Source: Morchella semilibera
Lineage: Eukaryota > Ascomycota > Pezizomycetes > Pezizales > Morchellaceae
Reading direction: 5' to 3'
NCBI GenBank assembly: GCA_009192285.1
Contig: WBVU01000003.1
Location: 4,309,973 to 4,373,972, forward strand
DNA length: 64,000 nt
Position numbers and translations under genes: made by a program. Shown here in pieces: positions 11,283 through 21,875 of the stretch (position 1 is the first letter of the stretch; the number at the start of each line of letters is the position of its first letter). The notes below the pieces were generated by a model that had not been told where the DNA came from, did not search any database, and was given only the letters and a program-made list of their open reading frames with translations.

Positions 11283-12047
11283 CTGATGCAAAGTACAAGG
11301 GAAATTTTCCAAGGACTTCTATAGGATCACTTAAAAAAAATCTGGAAGCTAAATCCGTTTTTGGCTCACCACAGAAATTTACACAATCCTGTAATGTTCA
11401 TGATAATGCGGGGGTTGGCTATAATCTACTAGTGATTAGTACCATGCGCTTAGAGACGAGCTAAACACACTAGGACGAGACTGCAGAATCTTGAGGATGC
11501 TCCCTCTCCTCGCTGGATAGGTATGTTGGTTTAGTCCGAGCACGAGTGATGCGGTGTGACGAGTGAGTGCAGACTACTAATTTAGTAGCGATAGTAAACA
11601 TGGTGGTGCCAAGAAAAGGCATTACTAGTTAAAAAACTAATAATATTAAATCTGCATTTTGTAATAGGCCTAAAATGGTAGAATTTGATGCACTACCTCC
11701 AAAATCAATCCTCTCATAAACGTAGTTGTTGGTGTTATACATGCAAATGGCCTTTGTTGCTTCACTGGGCTCATAATTGGCAGATATTCCACAAAGGCCA
11801 TCGAAGCCAGTGAGTAAAATTAACATCGTTATCACCTACATACGAGAAAGCGAACGAAGAAACCCTTGGCAATCAACGACGGAGTTCTCAAAGAGCTCGT
11901 TTCAGGCCCACCCTGAACTCCACCATTCTAGAATCTCTAACAAAGAAACCCCCTTCAAGCAGGCAAAATAAATAATTCACACCTGCACCTGCACCTGCAC
12001 CTTTCCATATATCCACAAGCCCTTCTCCATCATCCCCAAACCACAGG
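11283..12047. other. Intergenic
   Basis: Contains no recognised gene. A short minus-strand open frame (11629-11826 from its ATG) has no known domain and is not called. A (CACCTG)n hexanucleotide run of about four units lies at 11981-12003, just upstream of the gene at 12048, within its probable 5' leader. Confidence 0.5.
11981..12003. repeat. Short (CACCTG)n tandem repeat
   Basis: About four copies of the hexamer in the probable 5' leader of the gene starting at 12048. Confidence 0.8.
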
Positions 12048-12716
12048 ATGTCTCTTCCTTTCTTCACAATCCCCTTCACCAGCTACACCGCCACCAGCGA
12101 ATGGACCTCCTTCCTCCGGCACCTCAACCAGCCCGGCATCTTCGCGCAGAGCAACCTGAACCTCATCCCGCAGACAATCTCCTCGCGCGACAGCCACGAC
12201 AAGCGCTTCTGGACGAACCTGTACACGACCAAGGCCGACGCCACCGACATCTCCTCGCCCGCCCGCGCGCAGCTCCGCGACTGGAAATGCACGCTCACGC
12301 TACCGACGGCGATATCCATGCTGCGCGATCACGGGACCTTGATGGTGTTTGTTGGGCCCAACTGGACGACGGCCGACCGCGAGGAAGCGGAGCGGACGAG
12401 AAAGTCGGAGAAGGTGTGGTGGCACTGCTTTGTCGCTTTCTGGAGGAACGGCGTCTGGGGCGTATACGACCCGAGTTTTGTGAGTGGGCCGCTGCAGAGC
12501 ATGGAGGGGCTGAGGCTGTTTAGATATATGCTGGAGGAGATGCAGGAGGATGGTTTGGTGGTGGATGAGGTGTGGGTGGGTGGTGGGGGTAATAAGAATA
12601 GTGATTGTTCCGAGATGAGTAGGCAATGGGTGCAGGATGAGGTGGTAGGTAAGATGGGAATGGCCCTTGGAAGATGGGAGGGGAGGGATGGTTGGGCAAG
12701 AGTTTATGATATATAG
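12048..12716 (+). CDS. Uncharacterised protein with possible C48/Ulp1-like cysteine peptidase fold
   Basis: Single exon, 222 residues, ATG at 12048. I do not recognise it as a named family. What is visible is a His/Asp/Cys arrangement like that of clan CE peptidases (Ulp1/SENP, adenain). His126 begins a beta-strand-like segment (HCFVAFWRNGVWGVYDPSF) with Asp141 15 residues later, and Cys187 lies in a GGNKNSDCSEMSRQWV motif. In Ulp1-like enzymes the order is H-(~17)-D-(~49)-C, with a Q/N preceding DCG and a helix following. Here the spacings are 15 and 46. The usual Gly after the Cys is Ser. If the fold is right, a role in cleaving ubiquitin-like conjugates or other proteins is possible, but activity is not shown. 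Alternative: an orphan protein with chance similarity. Confidence 0.65.
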   Translation: MSLPFFTIPFTSYTATSEWTSFLRHLNQPGIFAQSNLNLIPQTISSRDSHDKRFWTNLYTTKADATDISSPARAQLRDWKCTLTLPTAISMLRDHGTLMVFVGPNWTTADREEAERTRKSEKVWWHCFVAFWRNGVWGVYDPSFVSGPLQSMEGLRLFRYMLEEMQEDGLVVDEVWVGGGGNKNSDCSEMSRQWVQDEVVGKMGMALGRWEGRDGWARVYDI

Positions 12717-13314
12717 AGAGCTGTGTGATTTGGGACTGTAACTGTTGGAAGCTACATTTTGTTGTTTAAATTCTGCTTTATTTTTTTTTTATATTAGATG
12801 GGAATGATAGATATGCTGGTTTGTTGGCAGCTTGTTAGCGTTCTTGGCGTCTCAACCAGTGAGATACAATAATAGAAACCGGCCCAGGCTCGCCTGTACC
12901 TAAATGATACCCGGGTCCCTAGGGAACAGATGATCAAGAGCATAACATGTGACCATGGTTTAGCGGTACCCTCAACGCATGTTGAGGATAATAAATACTA
13001 TGGGTGGCCTGTTGTCTTTGAGCAGAAGTTAGCACTAATGGAGCAGAACAATGGTTTGGTTTTTTTGATAAATTGTTTGGGTTCGATTTACTTGTTAATA
13101 GCAATATCTAAGTATTCATCATAAGGATTGTATACAAATAGCTAGATATAGAATCACCAGAGAGCACACAGCTTAAAGATACAAAAGGAAGACAAACGAG
13201 TATATTCAAGGACTCAAAGCAAAAGACCCCACAAGACAGCCTTCGACCTTAATTAAGCAACCCTACAGCACAAGTCCCACCCTCCACCCACCACGTACCT
13301 CGCCCATCACCCAT
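12717..13314. other. Shared 3' region of convergent genes
   Basis: About 600 bases between the stop of the 12.0-12.7 kb gene and the stop of the SCP2 gene. T-run at 12780-12790. No gene seen. Confidence 0.5.
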
Positions 13315-13891
13315 CTACAACTTCGCCTTCGTCTTCTGCGCATTTTTCAACACCACCTGCCCGCCAATTACTGTAGTTAACATCCACACCCACCCCGTCA
13401 TAGCCCTCAGAGGGAACTCGATCCTTACCTCGGCCTTCGTCGCCTTCATCACGTCCCCCTTCACCTTCAGCTGCCCGCCCATAAACAGCTTCTGCGCCGC
13501 CGCCTTGCCATCAACAAGCTTCTGGAAGTCCTCGTCGCTGAGGCTCAGCACAACGTCCGGCTTTGCGCCCTCGGGCGCGAGCCCCTTGCCCACGGCACCC
13601 GTCTTCTTCAGGTCAATGTACCAGGAGTCGGAGTCCTTGGCGGCGTTTGTGAGCGTGAAGGCGAAGATGGCGTTGCCCTTCTTGATGGCGTCTTTCTTTG
13701 CTGCCTCGGAGGTGAGGGAGGAGGCGATCAGGTCGAAGGCTCCGGAGGAGGGGAAGGCATCTGGGGGAGGGGGCGTGTTAGTTTGTTGCTACTGCTATTG
13801 CAATGTGGTCTCTTGCGGTGGTGTGTCTCAGCTCGAGAGGAGAGGGGAATACTATTGTTATAAAGACAAACATACCAGATTTAAGAGACAT
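13315..13891 (-). CDS. SCP2 sterol-carrier protein, peroxisomal (PTS1)
   Basis: Small lipid-binding protein of the SCP2 family. Three exons: 13876-13891, 13429-13760 and 13315-13356, giving 129 residues, typical for fungal stand-alone SCP2. Exon 1 encodes only MSLKS and one base. Landmarks are FDLIASSLTSEAAKKDAIKK near the start, DSDSWYIDLKKTG in the middle and KGDVMKATKAE joined to VVLKNAQKTKAKL at the end. The C-terminal AKL is a peroxisomal targeting signal type 1. The last intron (13357-13428, GTAAGG...GGGCAG, branch GTTAAC) is 72 nt, a multiple of three without a stop, so the unspliced frame is also open; splicing restores the canonical ATK-E/L...L-KAQ end of the family. Likely role: transfer of fatty acyl-CoA or sterols in peroxisomes. 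Confidence 0.9.
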
Positions 13892-14149
13892 AGCGAAGGT
13901 TTTTGGTTGTATGGAAAGGGAGTAAAAGGAAAACAAATGGTTGGACGAGAAGAATGGGAGAGTGGTTGGTGACTTGTGGAGTAGATTTGGTAGTGAGGAA
14001 TATGGGGACGGTGGTCGACGCGGGTTTATGTACGGACCGGAGATGGTTGGTGTTGAATGAAGTCACGGCCCATGTGAAAGCTCGGTAAGCGCGCCTTATC
14101 CAATCAAATGCTTAGTATGATAAAGTCACTTCTTTCGGCAACCAGACAA

Positions 14150-14241
14150 GGTGGCGTGGCCGAGTGGTCTAAGGCGCTACGTTTAGGACATTGTCAAAAC
14201 CGTAGTTCGAAAGAGCGCGAGTTCGAATCTCGCCGCCATCA
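14150..14241 (+). tRNA. tRNA-Leu (UAG) with 12-nt intron
   Basis: Acceptor GGTGGCG (14150-14156) pairs with CGCCATC (14234-14240), discriminator A at 14241. Anticodon stem CTACG (14177-14181) pairs with CGTAG (14201-14205); anticodon TAG lies at 14184-14186 in the loop. The extra bases 14188-14199 sit at the canonical intron position after base 37. A variable arm of about 11 nt and T arm GCGAG-TTCGAAT-CTCGC complete the type II structure. Confidence 0.93.
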
Positions 14242-15578
14242 TCTTATCTTTTCTTTCTCTTTTTCCCATCTCATAGGGAGGATGGAGACTGTTTTTCCCC
14301 TCCCTCTTCTACGCATTCACACAAAATACAAAGGAGCCTGTGCAACCGTATCACTGCGGTTGCTGCAGGGATTGGGCCGAGATGACAGGCATGTGAACTG
14401 AATAGTGAACTTCAGGAACTCCATGTGATCCTTCAGTATGAGAGAGTGTGGGGGAAGCCCAGCCGACTACCCTGCATGAAAGTGAAGTGAATACATGTAC
14501 CTACATGTAGTGTGGGTGCGAGTGAGAACTCGTGTTTCTAGTGCTGTAGTGATAATCCACGGCACGCATCTAATGGAGTGTCTTTTGACAACCATCTTCC
14601 AAAGTACTAGCTAGTATGCTGGGCCATTGCGGTCTACATACGGCGTCGAAACGGACGGTTGTCGGATACGTACACGCTAAACTGTTACATCCTCTACGGT
14701 GGATATATCGTTCTTTTGTCACTACATACATGGCGGATATGACACATAATACGTATTAATACCAGCGGTTTGTATGTGGTAAGTCCAGTCCGGGCTTCAC
14801 ATGTCCGTGCAGGTTAGTATGTATGTACCTACATCCGCTTTTCTTTTTTCTCTTTCTTTTGTTTTTTTTCTGGCCCCAGGGTTAACATTTAGCTACATGT
14901 CCATGCACGCACAGTACCAAAAGGGGGGCGGGGGGCGGGGGTGGATCACTAAGGATAGGTACATAGGTATTGGCACAGTACAGTACTCTTCCCCCAACAT
15001 GTACTTACGGGCTAACCACCAGTTGCCTGCTGAATCGCTGCACACCTGTTCTCAGGAGGCGAACGAAGCCAAGCGAACCCCACTCAACACTCCGAGGGCG
15101 GGCGGCGTAAGTATAATACGGCACCACCATCTCCGCCGGGCAGATCGACCAGACCTCGAGTGAGAACCCATGCCCGACGCACCCTACCCACCCCCACCGC
15201 CCCCACACCCACTCGCCATAGCACTTCCCCCCACCAAAGTATTTGGCGAGTGACGGCCCATGAAGGATCGAGGTATCACAAGTTTCGTAATGGCCCCCAC
15301 TCTTGGGGGCGCCTTTGAGTCACAGGGGGAGGGCGGGGGCTAAAGCGTTGGCAACGACACTCGTGTTTCTTCTGCTTCTTCTCATCGACATCTTCAGTGT
15401 ATCATTAACTACTGCATCGTGTGTGTGTATGTACTATACTCTACCAGAACTATCTAACCACGCCGCCGCGCCACAGCTATTACCTCCTCCTCCTCCTCCT
15501 CCTCCTCCCTCTCCTCCTTCTCATCATCATAGAAGAAAACAAAAGAAAGAAAAAGAAAAAAACTCCAGCTCCACAAAC
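14242..15578. other. Intergenic
   Basis: No gene recognised. Contains CTACATGTAG at 14501-14510, a G-rich run near 14921-14942, a (TCC/CTC)n microsatellite at about 15484-15510, and a purine-rich run at 15535-15561. The last bases are the 3' region of the nucleoside transporter. Confidence 0.55.
15484..15510. repeat. (CCT)n trinucleotide microsatellite
   Basis: Nine or so uninterrupted CCT/CTC units downstream of the nucleoside transporter stop codon. Confidence 0.85.
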
Positions 15579-17200
15579 TCAAACCGTCGGCGTCGTAAAC
15601 TGCCTCTGGTTCGTGACCACCAGCCCCGCCACACTCGCACTCGTCAGCGTACTGATCGCGCCGGCAATGAGCGCGCTGAGCGCCAACCTACTGACGTCGC
15701 CCGCGCGGCCGGGCGCAACCTGGCTCAGCACGCCGATCTGCGTTCCGAGACTGCCAATGTTTGCGAACCCGCACAGCGCATAGGTGGCAATGAGCTTTGA
15801 GCGGTCGCTCATAGTCTGGAAGTCCGGCTCCTGCTGGAGCCTTGTGTAGGCCACGAACTCGTTCGCAATGAGCTTTGTGCCGATGAGCTGCGCAACCTTG
15901 TAGAGGTCTCCGTCGCGCGAGACGCCCAGCAGGAAGGCGATCGGGTAGCAGATGTATCCGACGATGAGCTCGACCGTGAGCGGCGGGTCGTTGATGTTGA
16001 GGTAGCGGCCCCACCATGTCAGTAGGCCGTTGCACAGCCCGAGCAGCGCAAGGATGCACAGCAGCGTCGACAGGATCATGCCCGCGATCTTGAGGCCGAG
16101 CCAGGCGCCGTTTGCGAATGCGTGCAGGGCGTTGGCGGGGCGCTCCTCGCTGCCGTCTTCGGGGACGACGACACGGCCGGCGGTCAGTGATTCTTCGGTC
16201 TCGGGGTAGCGCAGCTTGGAGACGGCGAGGGAGGCCGGGATGGACATGACGCAGGAGGAGATGAGCGCTTGAGGGTTGATGCCCATGCCGATGTAGGCGA
16301 CGAGGACGGAGCCGGCGATGGTGGCGAACCCGGAGGTCATGACTTGGTGGATCTCGGCCAGGGTCAGGTGAGGGACGAAGGGGCGGATGAGCATGGCGGA
16401 TTCTCCCTGGCCGATGAAGGGGGAGGCGGCGGCGACGACGGCTTCGGCGCCGGAAACCTGCATGGACCAGAAGAAGAATACGGCGAACTTGCCAATGAAC
16501 CATTGCAGAATTCCCCAGTAGTACATCTATGAGCGGATACTTGTTAGCAATGTGTGATATGACAGTGAGCCAGGAGGTCTGCGTACCAGCTGAACGAGAG
16601 CCACAAAGAAGATGATTGCTGGGAGAACGCTGATAAAGAACATTCCCATCTGCGAGATCTCCGTGCTTGTCAGGAACGCGACACCATCGCGCGCAAAGCC
16701 GAGCAAGCTCTCAGCGAGCCCCGAGATAAAGTGGAAGATGTCATACCCGACGCCCGTGCGGAGGACAAATAGCGCGATGATGAACTGCATCAGCATACCC
16801 ACGAGCACGGTGTGCCACTGTACATGGGCGCGGTGCTTGCTCGTCGCCCATAGCACGCCGACAAACACCAGCAGGCCAAACAGCGAGACGGCGCGGTTGT
16901 CGCGCGTGTTGTTGAGCGACTCCTCGGACACGAAGGCGCCAATGAGGTAGACGGCGATGACGAGGAGGGCCGCGAGCGGCGTGCGCAGCTTCGAGGGGAT
17001 CAGCGACACGAACTTGCCCGCCGAGACCTTCCAGAGTGTCTGAATCGGCTTGAAGAAGATGCTGACGGGGACGTAGATGGTGAGGATGCGCAGGACGATG
17101 CATAGCCAGAGGAGGAAGGGAACGACCCAGTTCCTGTCGTTGCGGTGCAGGACCAACGATGCGATCCACCATCTTTGCCGGGGGAGGGTGCGTTAGGATC

Positions 17201-17267
<67 letters not shown>

Positions 17268-17615
17268 GACCTAAGCAGATCGAAGGGAAGGGGAAGGGGA
17301 AAAGAAGAAGATTTACCCAGTGAAGAGGCAGAACACAAATGCATGCACATAGACCCTGTACTTCCTATAGAAGCCTCCACTTCCAGCTCCTCCACCGGCA
17401 CTCCTAACGCTGGCCGCGCTACCGGTCCTGCTCCCCTTCTCGATGTCACCAGCTGCGGGGGCACCCTTCACGTCTCCGCTCTCGATGTCCTTGTGCATAT
17501 GGCCCTCTGGTGCGCCTCCATTGGTGTAGACGGGCTCGTCGACCTTCGTGGTGGCGGTGGTGGTGGTCGTGTGAGGGGGATTGGAGATGTTGAGTGCTGG
17601 GTCTGCTTGAGACAT
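15579..17615 (-). CDS. Concentrative nucleoside transporter (CNT family)
   Basis: Plasma-membrane symporter for nucleosides. Three exons: 17317-17615, 16587-17172 and 15579-16526, giving 610 residues, typical for eukaryotic CNTs. Start ATG at 17615; the first ~85 residues are a hydrophilic cytosolic tail rich in Thr, Gly and Ser. The family signature GTKLIANEFVAY is intact, as are the preceding MQVSGAEAVVAAASPFIGQGE and PHLTLAEIHQVMTSGFATIAG segments (hairpin and transport core). Ten or more hydrophobic helices are visible. Intron 1 (17173-17316) contains a (CT)n followed by a (TA)n microsatellite. Intron 2 is 16527-16586. It is divergent from the adenosine deaminase gene at 19.9 kb, which would use its imported substrate. 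The exon joins keep the reading frame throughout. Confidence 0.93.
17205..17265. repeat. Compound (CT)n-(TA)n microsatellite inside transporter intron 1
   Basis: About 13-14 CT units followed by about 15 TA units, wholly within the 144-nt first intron of the nucleoside transporter, making that intron longer than its neighbours. Confidence 0.9.
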
Positions 17616-18200
17616 TGCTGGCTGCGTGGGTGAGACGGATGGATGGATGGATGGAAGGGAAGGAGGGAGTGAGGGAGGGAGAGCAGCCTACAGAGGAAAA
17701 GAATGGGAGGGGGGGGGTATAATAAGTAGATATAAAATTTCCGAGTCTCGGGTTTATTTGATGGTGGATCCTTATTTTTCTTCAGTCTGATAGTCTACAT
17801 ACTAACTAGCGCGGCGCCGGCCGGATTGGTTAACTGAAGTAGTTAGACCCGTAATTAAGCACCGGGTACATACAAAGTATAAGATATGTAGTAGAACAAA
17901 CTACATCCTATCTGATAGACGTTATAAACAAACTGATTGGACGTGGGAACAATTAATAACCCCCAGCCAATCTGAGCTGTTGGTCATGGTAGGTACATAG
18001 GCAGGCAGGGCTTGCACCACCTTCCGCTCTGATCCGCAGGATCAATAATATCATGCCAGGGCCAGTGATAGCCCCTCTAGTACTGGTAATAAGTAGCATC
18101 TATCGCCACTTTATCATTACGGGGGTCAGTGTCGAGTGTGGGACGTGGGAGCTGAGGGAGAGGAGGGTTTTTTCTTTCTCCCGCCCAGAACTCCGGTGTG

Positions 18201-18389
18201 CTTATCTACATCTAGGTTATGTAGGAAGTACATGTAGCTATCCACTTTTTTAATATACTTATCAGTGTGCCCCCCATCTCGCATCCCGACAACTGTGTTG
18301 GAATGGGATGGAATGGAATGTAGGTATAACGGCCATATCTTTGTATTATCGGTGTCGCGTGTGCTGTAACTACGGTAGTAGGTATACAC

Positions 18390-18424
<35 letters not shown>

Positions 18425-18513
18425 TGCCCCCCCCCCCCCCCGGGCGGCCAACTATCTACATACCTACCTACCTACCTACCTGGGTTACGCCCACAATTAA
18501 CTACCACGATAAG
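18201..18513. promoter_or_regulatory. Three GATAAG (GATA-factor type) hexamers
   Basis: CTTATC at 18201-18206, CTTATC at 18258-18263 and GATAAG at 18508-18513. The hexamer is the core of fungal GATA-factor sites such as those of nitrogen regulators AreA/Nit2. Roughly one would be expected by chance in the 2.3-kb region on both strands. Function is inference. Confidence 0.3.
18393..18481. repeat. (CAGA)n, C-homopolymer and (CTAC)n cluster
   Basis: Seven or so CAGA units (about 18395-18424), then a 16-base C run, then about four CTAC units. A cluster of simple repeats in the intergenic region. Confidence 0.9.
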
Positions 18514-19934
18514 CTCTCGATCCATCCCCCACCAAAAACTAAGGGTCCAACCCAATCTCCACCGCACTAACGAGACAGAAACGTTTTTTGCCATAAGGAA
18601 GGAAGGAGAGGAAGAGTCGTCTCCCCAGCACTCTACTACTAATACTGTACCTGTACCTGTTGTACTACCCGACAGGTGCCCAACCGCGGTATCACAGGTC
18701 CATCGCTCAGCGCAATTAACCCTTGCCTCCCAATCGATCAATCATCATCTCACGACGATCACTGTGTAACAACCCGCAGGCTGCTCCGTGTTAAAATGAC
18801 GGTTAGCTAGAGCCAAGACATCGCCCCTCCGTAAGAGGAAGGTTGCCCGCTCCGGAAGGTGTGCAACCCTGCAGGCAGGCAGGCAGGCGGGCAGTATCGT
18901 GATCGAGAGGTATGCAGGATTAGTTTGGTTCCTTTGGTCGTATTATTATCGGGTTCCAGATTGTGTAGGTATGCGATGCGGGTGGTCTGATTTATTGGTT
19001 GCTCGCAGTGAAATGATCAGTGGGGGCATTGAATTAATTAGTACTTGACTATCTGTATCAGACAGAGATTACTAGTACATATTCTAGGTACAAGTATTTT
19101 CCCAGGCTGATAAATACATGTATGGCTAGACAGTAGCAGTCTACCACAGTCAGATGCAGATATCGGGGAGTCTCAAGCTGGCCTAGCTGTCAGCTTGATC
19201 ATTGATATGATAGGCCCCAACCTTCGCGCAGCTCCGAGTGGCCCTACTCCATCCATCCAATGGTAAAACAATGGCATAGAGCACTACTACAGTAGGTCTG
19301 TATGTAGGTACATACAGAAAAATTCCCGAAACCTTGATTCCCTCCTTCCCCACAAATTACCCCACAAAAAAGAAAAGAGTTGCCCCTTATGTAGTGGATA
19401 TACCTACTCTACCATGTGGTCTGGGTTTTTGTTACGTACTCGCAGTGAAGGTTCGATGCATGGAATGCTACTTTACCAGCCAGGGTTTCGATAGAACCGG
19501 AAGGTGCGGTGCATAACTACATACGCTACATACTTAGGTGGGGAGGGGGGATTCGCGGGGTCGTGGGGCGAGATATCAGTAGAAGAAAGCAATCGGCTTC
19601 TCACCAAAGTCAAATGCTGCTTATAGATAGATGTAAAAATATATATAAAGAAAGGGCTCCCATGCTAAATGTGAAGAAGCTCTAGCTCCGCATTTCATGA
19701 AGCTCTTGCAAGCTCTTTCAGTCCTATGCGGGCAGTACCGGCATCACCGACATCAACGGGGTCCGCCGCCCGGCTCTTTGTTCGTGTACTGAGGACGACG
19801 GCCGTGTAGGGTAGGGTAAAGTGCAGTGTTCTAGGGTGATCTGCACATATGACTGAGAGGTCCTTGAATCCGTAAATACTTCGCCGTGGTCACTGAATCC
19901 AAAGAAAAACAACAACAGCCAAATATCCACAGCC

Positions 19935-21875
19935 ATGTCCACCAGTACTGACATCGAATCCATCGTTGCCACACAGCTTGAGGCCTATCATGCATCTCGC
20001 GCGGCCCTCATAGCTAAAGAGAAGGCACTTCGTCACGGTCAGTGATGGTGCTGTCTTTTCCCTCGCCCTCTCTGGCATCTCACTGACGTCATGTGTACAT
20101 GGTAGATTATGCGTTTCGCCAACGCCTCTCAGAAACGGCAAAGAGAGCGGCCATCATCGTGAATAATATCCGCCAATACGAGGCCGCAACGGTATGGACG
20201 AAGGAGGTGGAGGACGACGAGGGCGATGTGTACCCCGGGATGATGTTCACACTGGCAAAGGATCGTATGGAGAGTACGAGGCTATGGAAAATCGTCAAGA
20301 GGATGCCCAAGGGCTGTTTGCTTCATGCGCATCTAGAGGCTATGGTTGATAGTGGGTTTTTCCTTGAGGTTTTCTCTTTTAATGTTCTTTGATCAACTCA
20401 CTGTGGGTGGATTAGTGGATTGGCTGCTAAACCTCGCTTTGGAGACACCGGGACTGTGTATCTTCTCAGATGTACCGCTGGTTTCACCGGAGGCGTTGAA
20501 GACTGCTACAATACAGTTTGATTATTTGGCCGGGCCCCCCGCCGCATCTACTTCATTGTATTCGTCGGCCTATGTTCCGGGCGGGCTTATCCCCATCACT
20601 GAGGCCGCGGACACATTCCCAGCGAACCTCTTGATGGGCTCCGGACATATCGAGGGCACCGGTACAACCGCAAGGGAGGCGTTTCTAGAGTGGCTTATTG
20701 ACCGCACCACAATTACAGCCGAAGAGAGTCTGAAGCACCATGAGGGGATCAATATGGTTTGGCGGAAGTTCCAAGGCATATTCAGAATTATCTCGGGGAT
20801 AATTTACTACGAGCCAGTTTATCGAGCATTTGTCCTCCTCCTCCTCCTCTCTCTCCGCCCCAGTGCAAGGTTCTGATAGTAGCGCAAAAATAGGTCCGCC
20901 ACGTTCTCCACCACCTGCATCTGGATAATGTTCTCTGGGTGGATATGCGGGCAGCGTATGCAATGACCTTCCGCGCGGCAAACACAGGAGAGATACTCCC
21001 CCGCACTGACGTCATCCGGGTGTTTTCCGAGGAGGTGGAGCGGTATAAGAAATCCCCGGAAGGAGCTGGTTTCTGGGGCGCGCGTATGATATGGACCACC
21101 ATCAGGATTTTCGACAACGAAGCTATCAGAGCTAGCATGAAAGAATGCGTTGAAGCCAAAAAGCTCTATCCCCATGCCATCGCGGGTATGTCACCACCCC
21201 TCTTTCACACAGGTCCCTGCTAACATCCCCAAAGGCTTTGACCTAGTGGGCCAAGAAGACCTCGGCCGCCCGCACAAAGAGCTTATCCCCGAGATTCTCT
21301 GGTTCCGTGAATATTGCCGCCAGGAAGCGGTTGATATACCGTTCTTCTTCCACGCAGGCGAAACCCTCGGCGACGGCAATTCCACCGACGAAAACCTTTT
21401 CGATGCCATCCTCCTAGGGACCAAGCGCATCGGCCACGGATTCTCCCTCTACAAGCACCCCCACCTGCTCGACCTCTGTCGCGAGCGCAAAATCTGTCTT
21501 GAGGTGTGCCCCGTCTCGAATGAGATCCTGCGGCTCACCTCCAGCATCCTATCCCACTCGCTCCCGGCCCTCCTGGCACACGGAGTCCCCGTAACCCTCA
21601 ACAACGACGACCCGGGAGTCCTGGGGCAAAAGACGACAGCCAGCATGACGCACGATCACTGGCAGGTTCTGCAGGCGTTTGACAACGTGGGGCTGGAGGG
21701 GCTGGGGGACCTGGCGGAGACGACTGTCAGATATGCGGCGTTTGAGGGCGTGGAGGTGGGCGTGGAGGTGGGCGTGAGGCAGGAGAGAATGGCCATATGG
21801 AGAGCGGATTGGGAAAGGTTCTGCGAATGGGTTGTGACAAACTTTGGGGAGTGGGATGAGAGAGAAGGGGTTTAG
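19935..21875 (+). CDS. Adenosine deaminase, ADGF/CECR1 type
   Basis: Predicted to deaminate adenosine/deoxyadenosine to inosine. Five exons: 19935-20037, 20106-20351, 20416-20831, 20894-21185 and 21235-21875, giving 565 residues in one continuous frame. Metal and catalytic motifs: LLHAHLEAMVD (HxH), FFHAGETLGDGN, RIGHGFSL, and VPVTLNNDDPG near the C-terminus. The segment VLWVDMRAAYAMTF is typical of the ADGF branch rather than classical ADA. Two junctions are inferred: the exon 2 donor GTGGGT at 20352, chosen because it restores AMVD-M-DWLL, and the weak donor GTCCTC at 20832, chosen because it joins YRAF to VRHVLHHLHLDNVLW. Introns 3 and 4 have CTGAT and GCTAAC branch points. Unlike animal ADGFs, the N-terminus (MSTSTDIESIVATQLEAYHA) shows no signal peptide, so the enzyme is probably intracellular. 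Confidence 0.9.

Larger units (their letters stand above)
17616..19934. other. Divergent intergenic region between nucleoside transporter and adenosine deaminase
   Basis: 2.3 kb with no gene recognised; must hold both promoters. It contains a G-run near 17710, a (CAGA)n tetranucleotide repeat and C-run at 18393-18440, (CTAC)n at about 18463-18481, (GCAG)n near 18872, and three GATAAG hexamers between 18201 and 18513. A TATATAAAG motif at about 19641-19650 lies roughly 290 bases before the deaminase ATG. Confidence 0.6.

Noticed and set aside
11629-11826. Minus-strand small open frame (MLILLTGFDGLCG...)
   Set aside because: Hydrophobic start could suggest a signal peptide, but there is no supporting context or domain.
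20819-20880. Apparent premature stops in the adenosine deaminase and an opposite-strand protein-like frame, suggesting an inversion
   Set aside because: Removing 20832-20893 as an intron gives the expected RAF-VRHVLHHLHLDNVLW sequence, so no inversion is needed.
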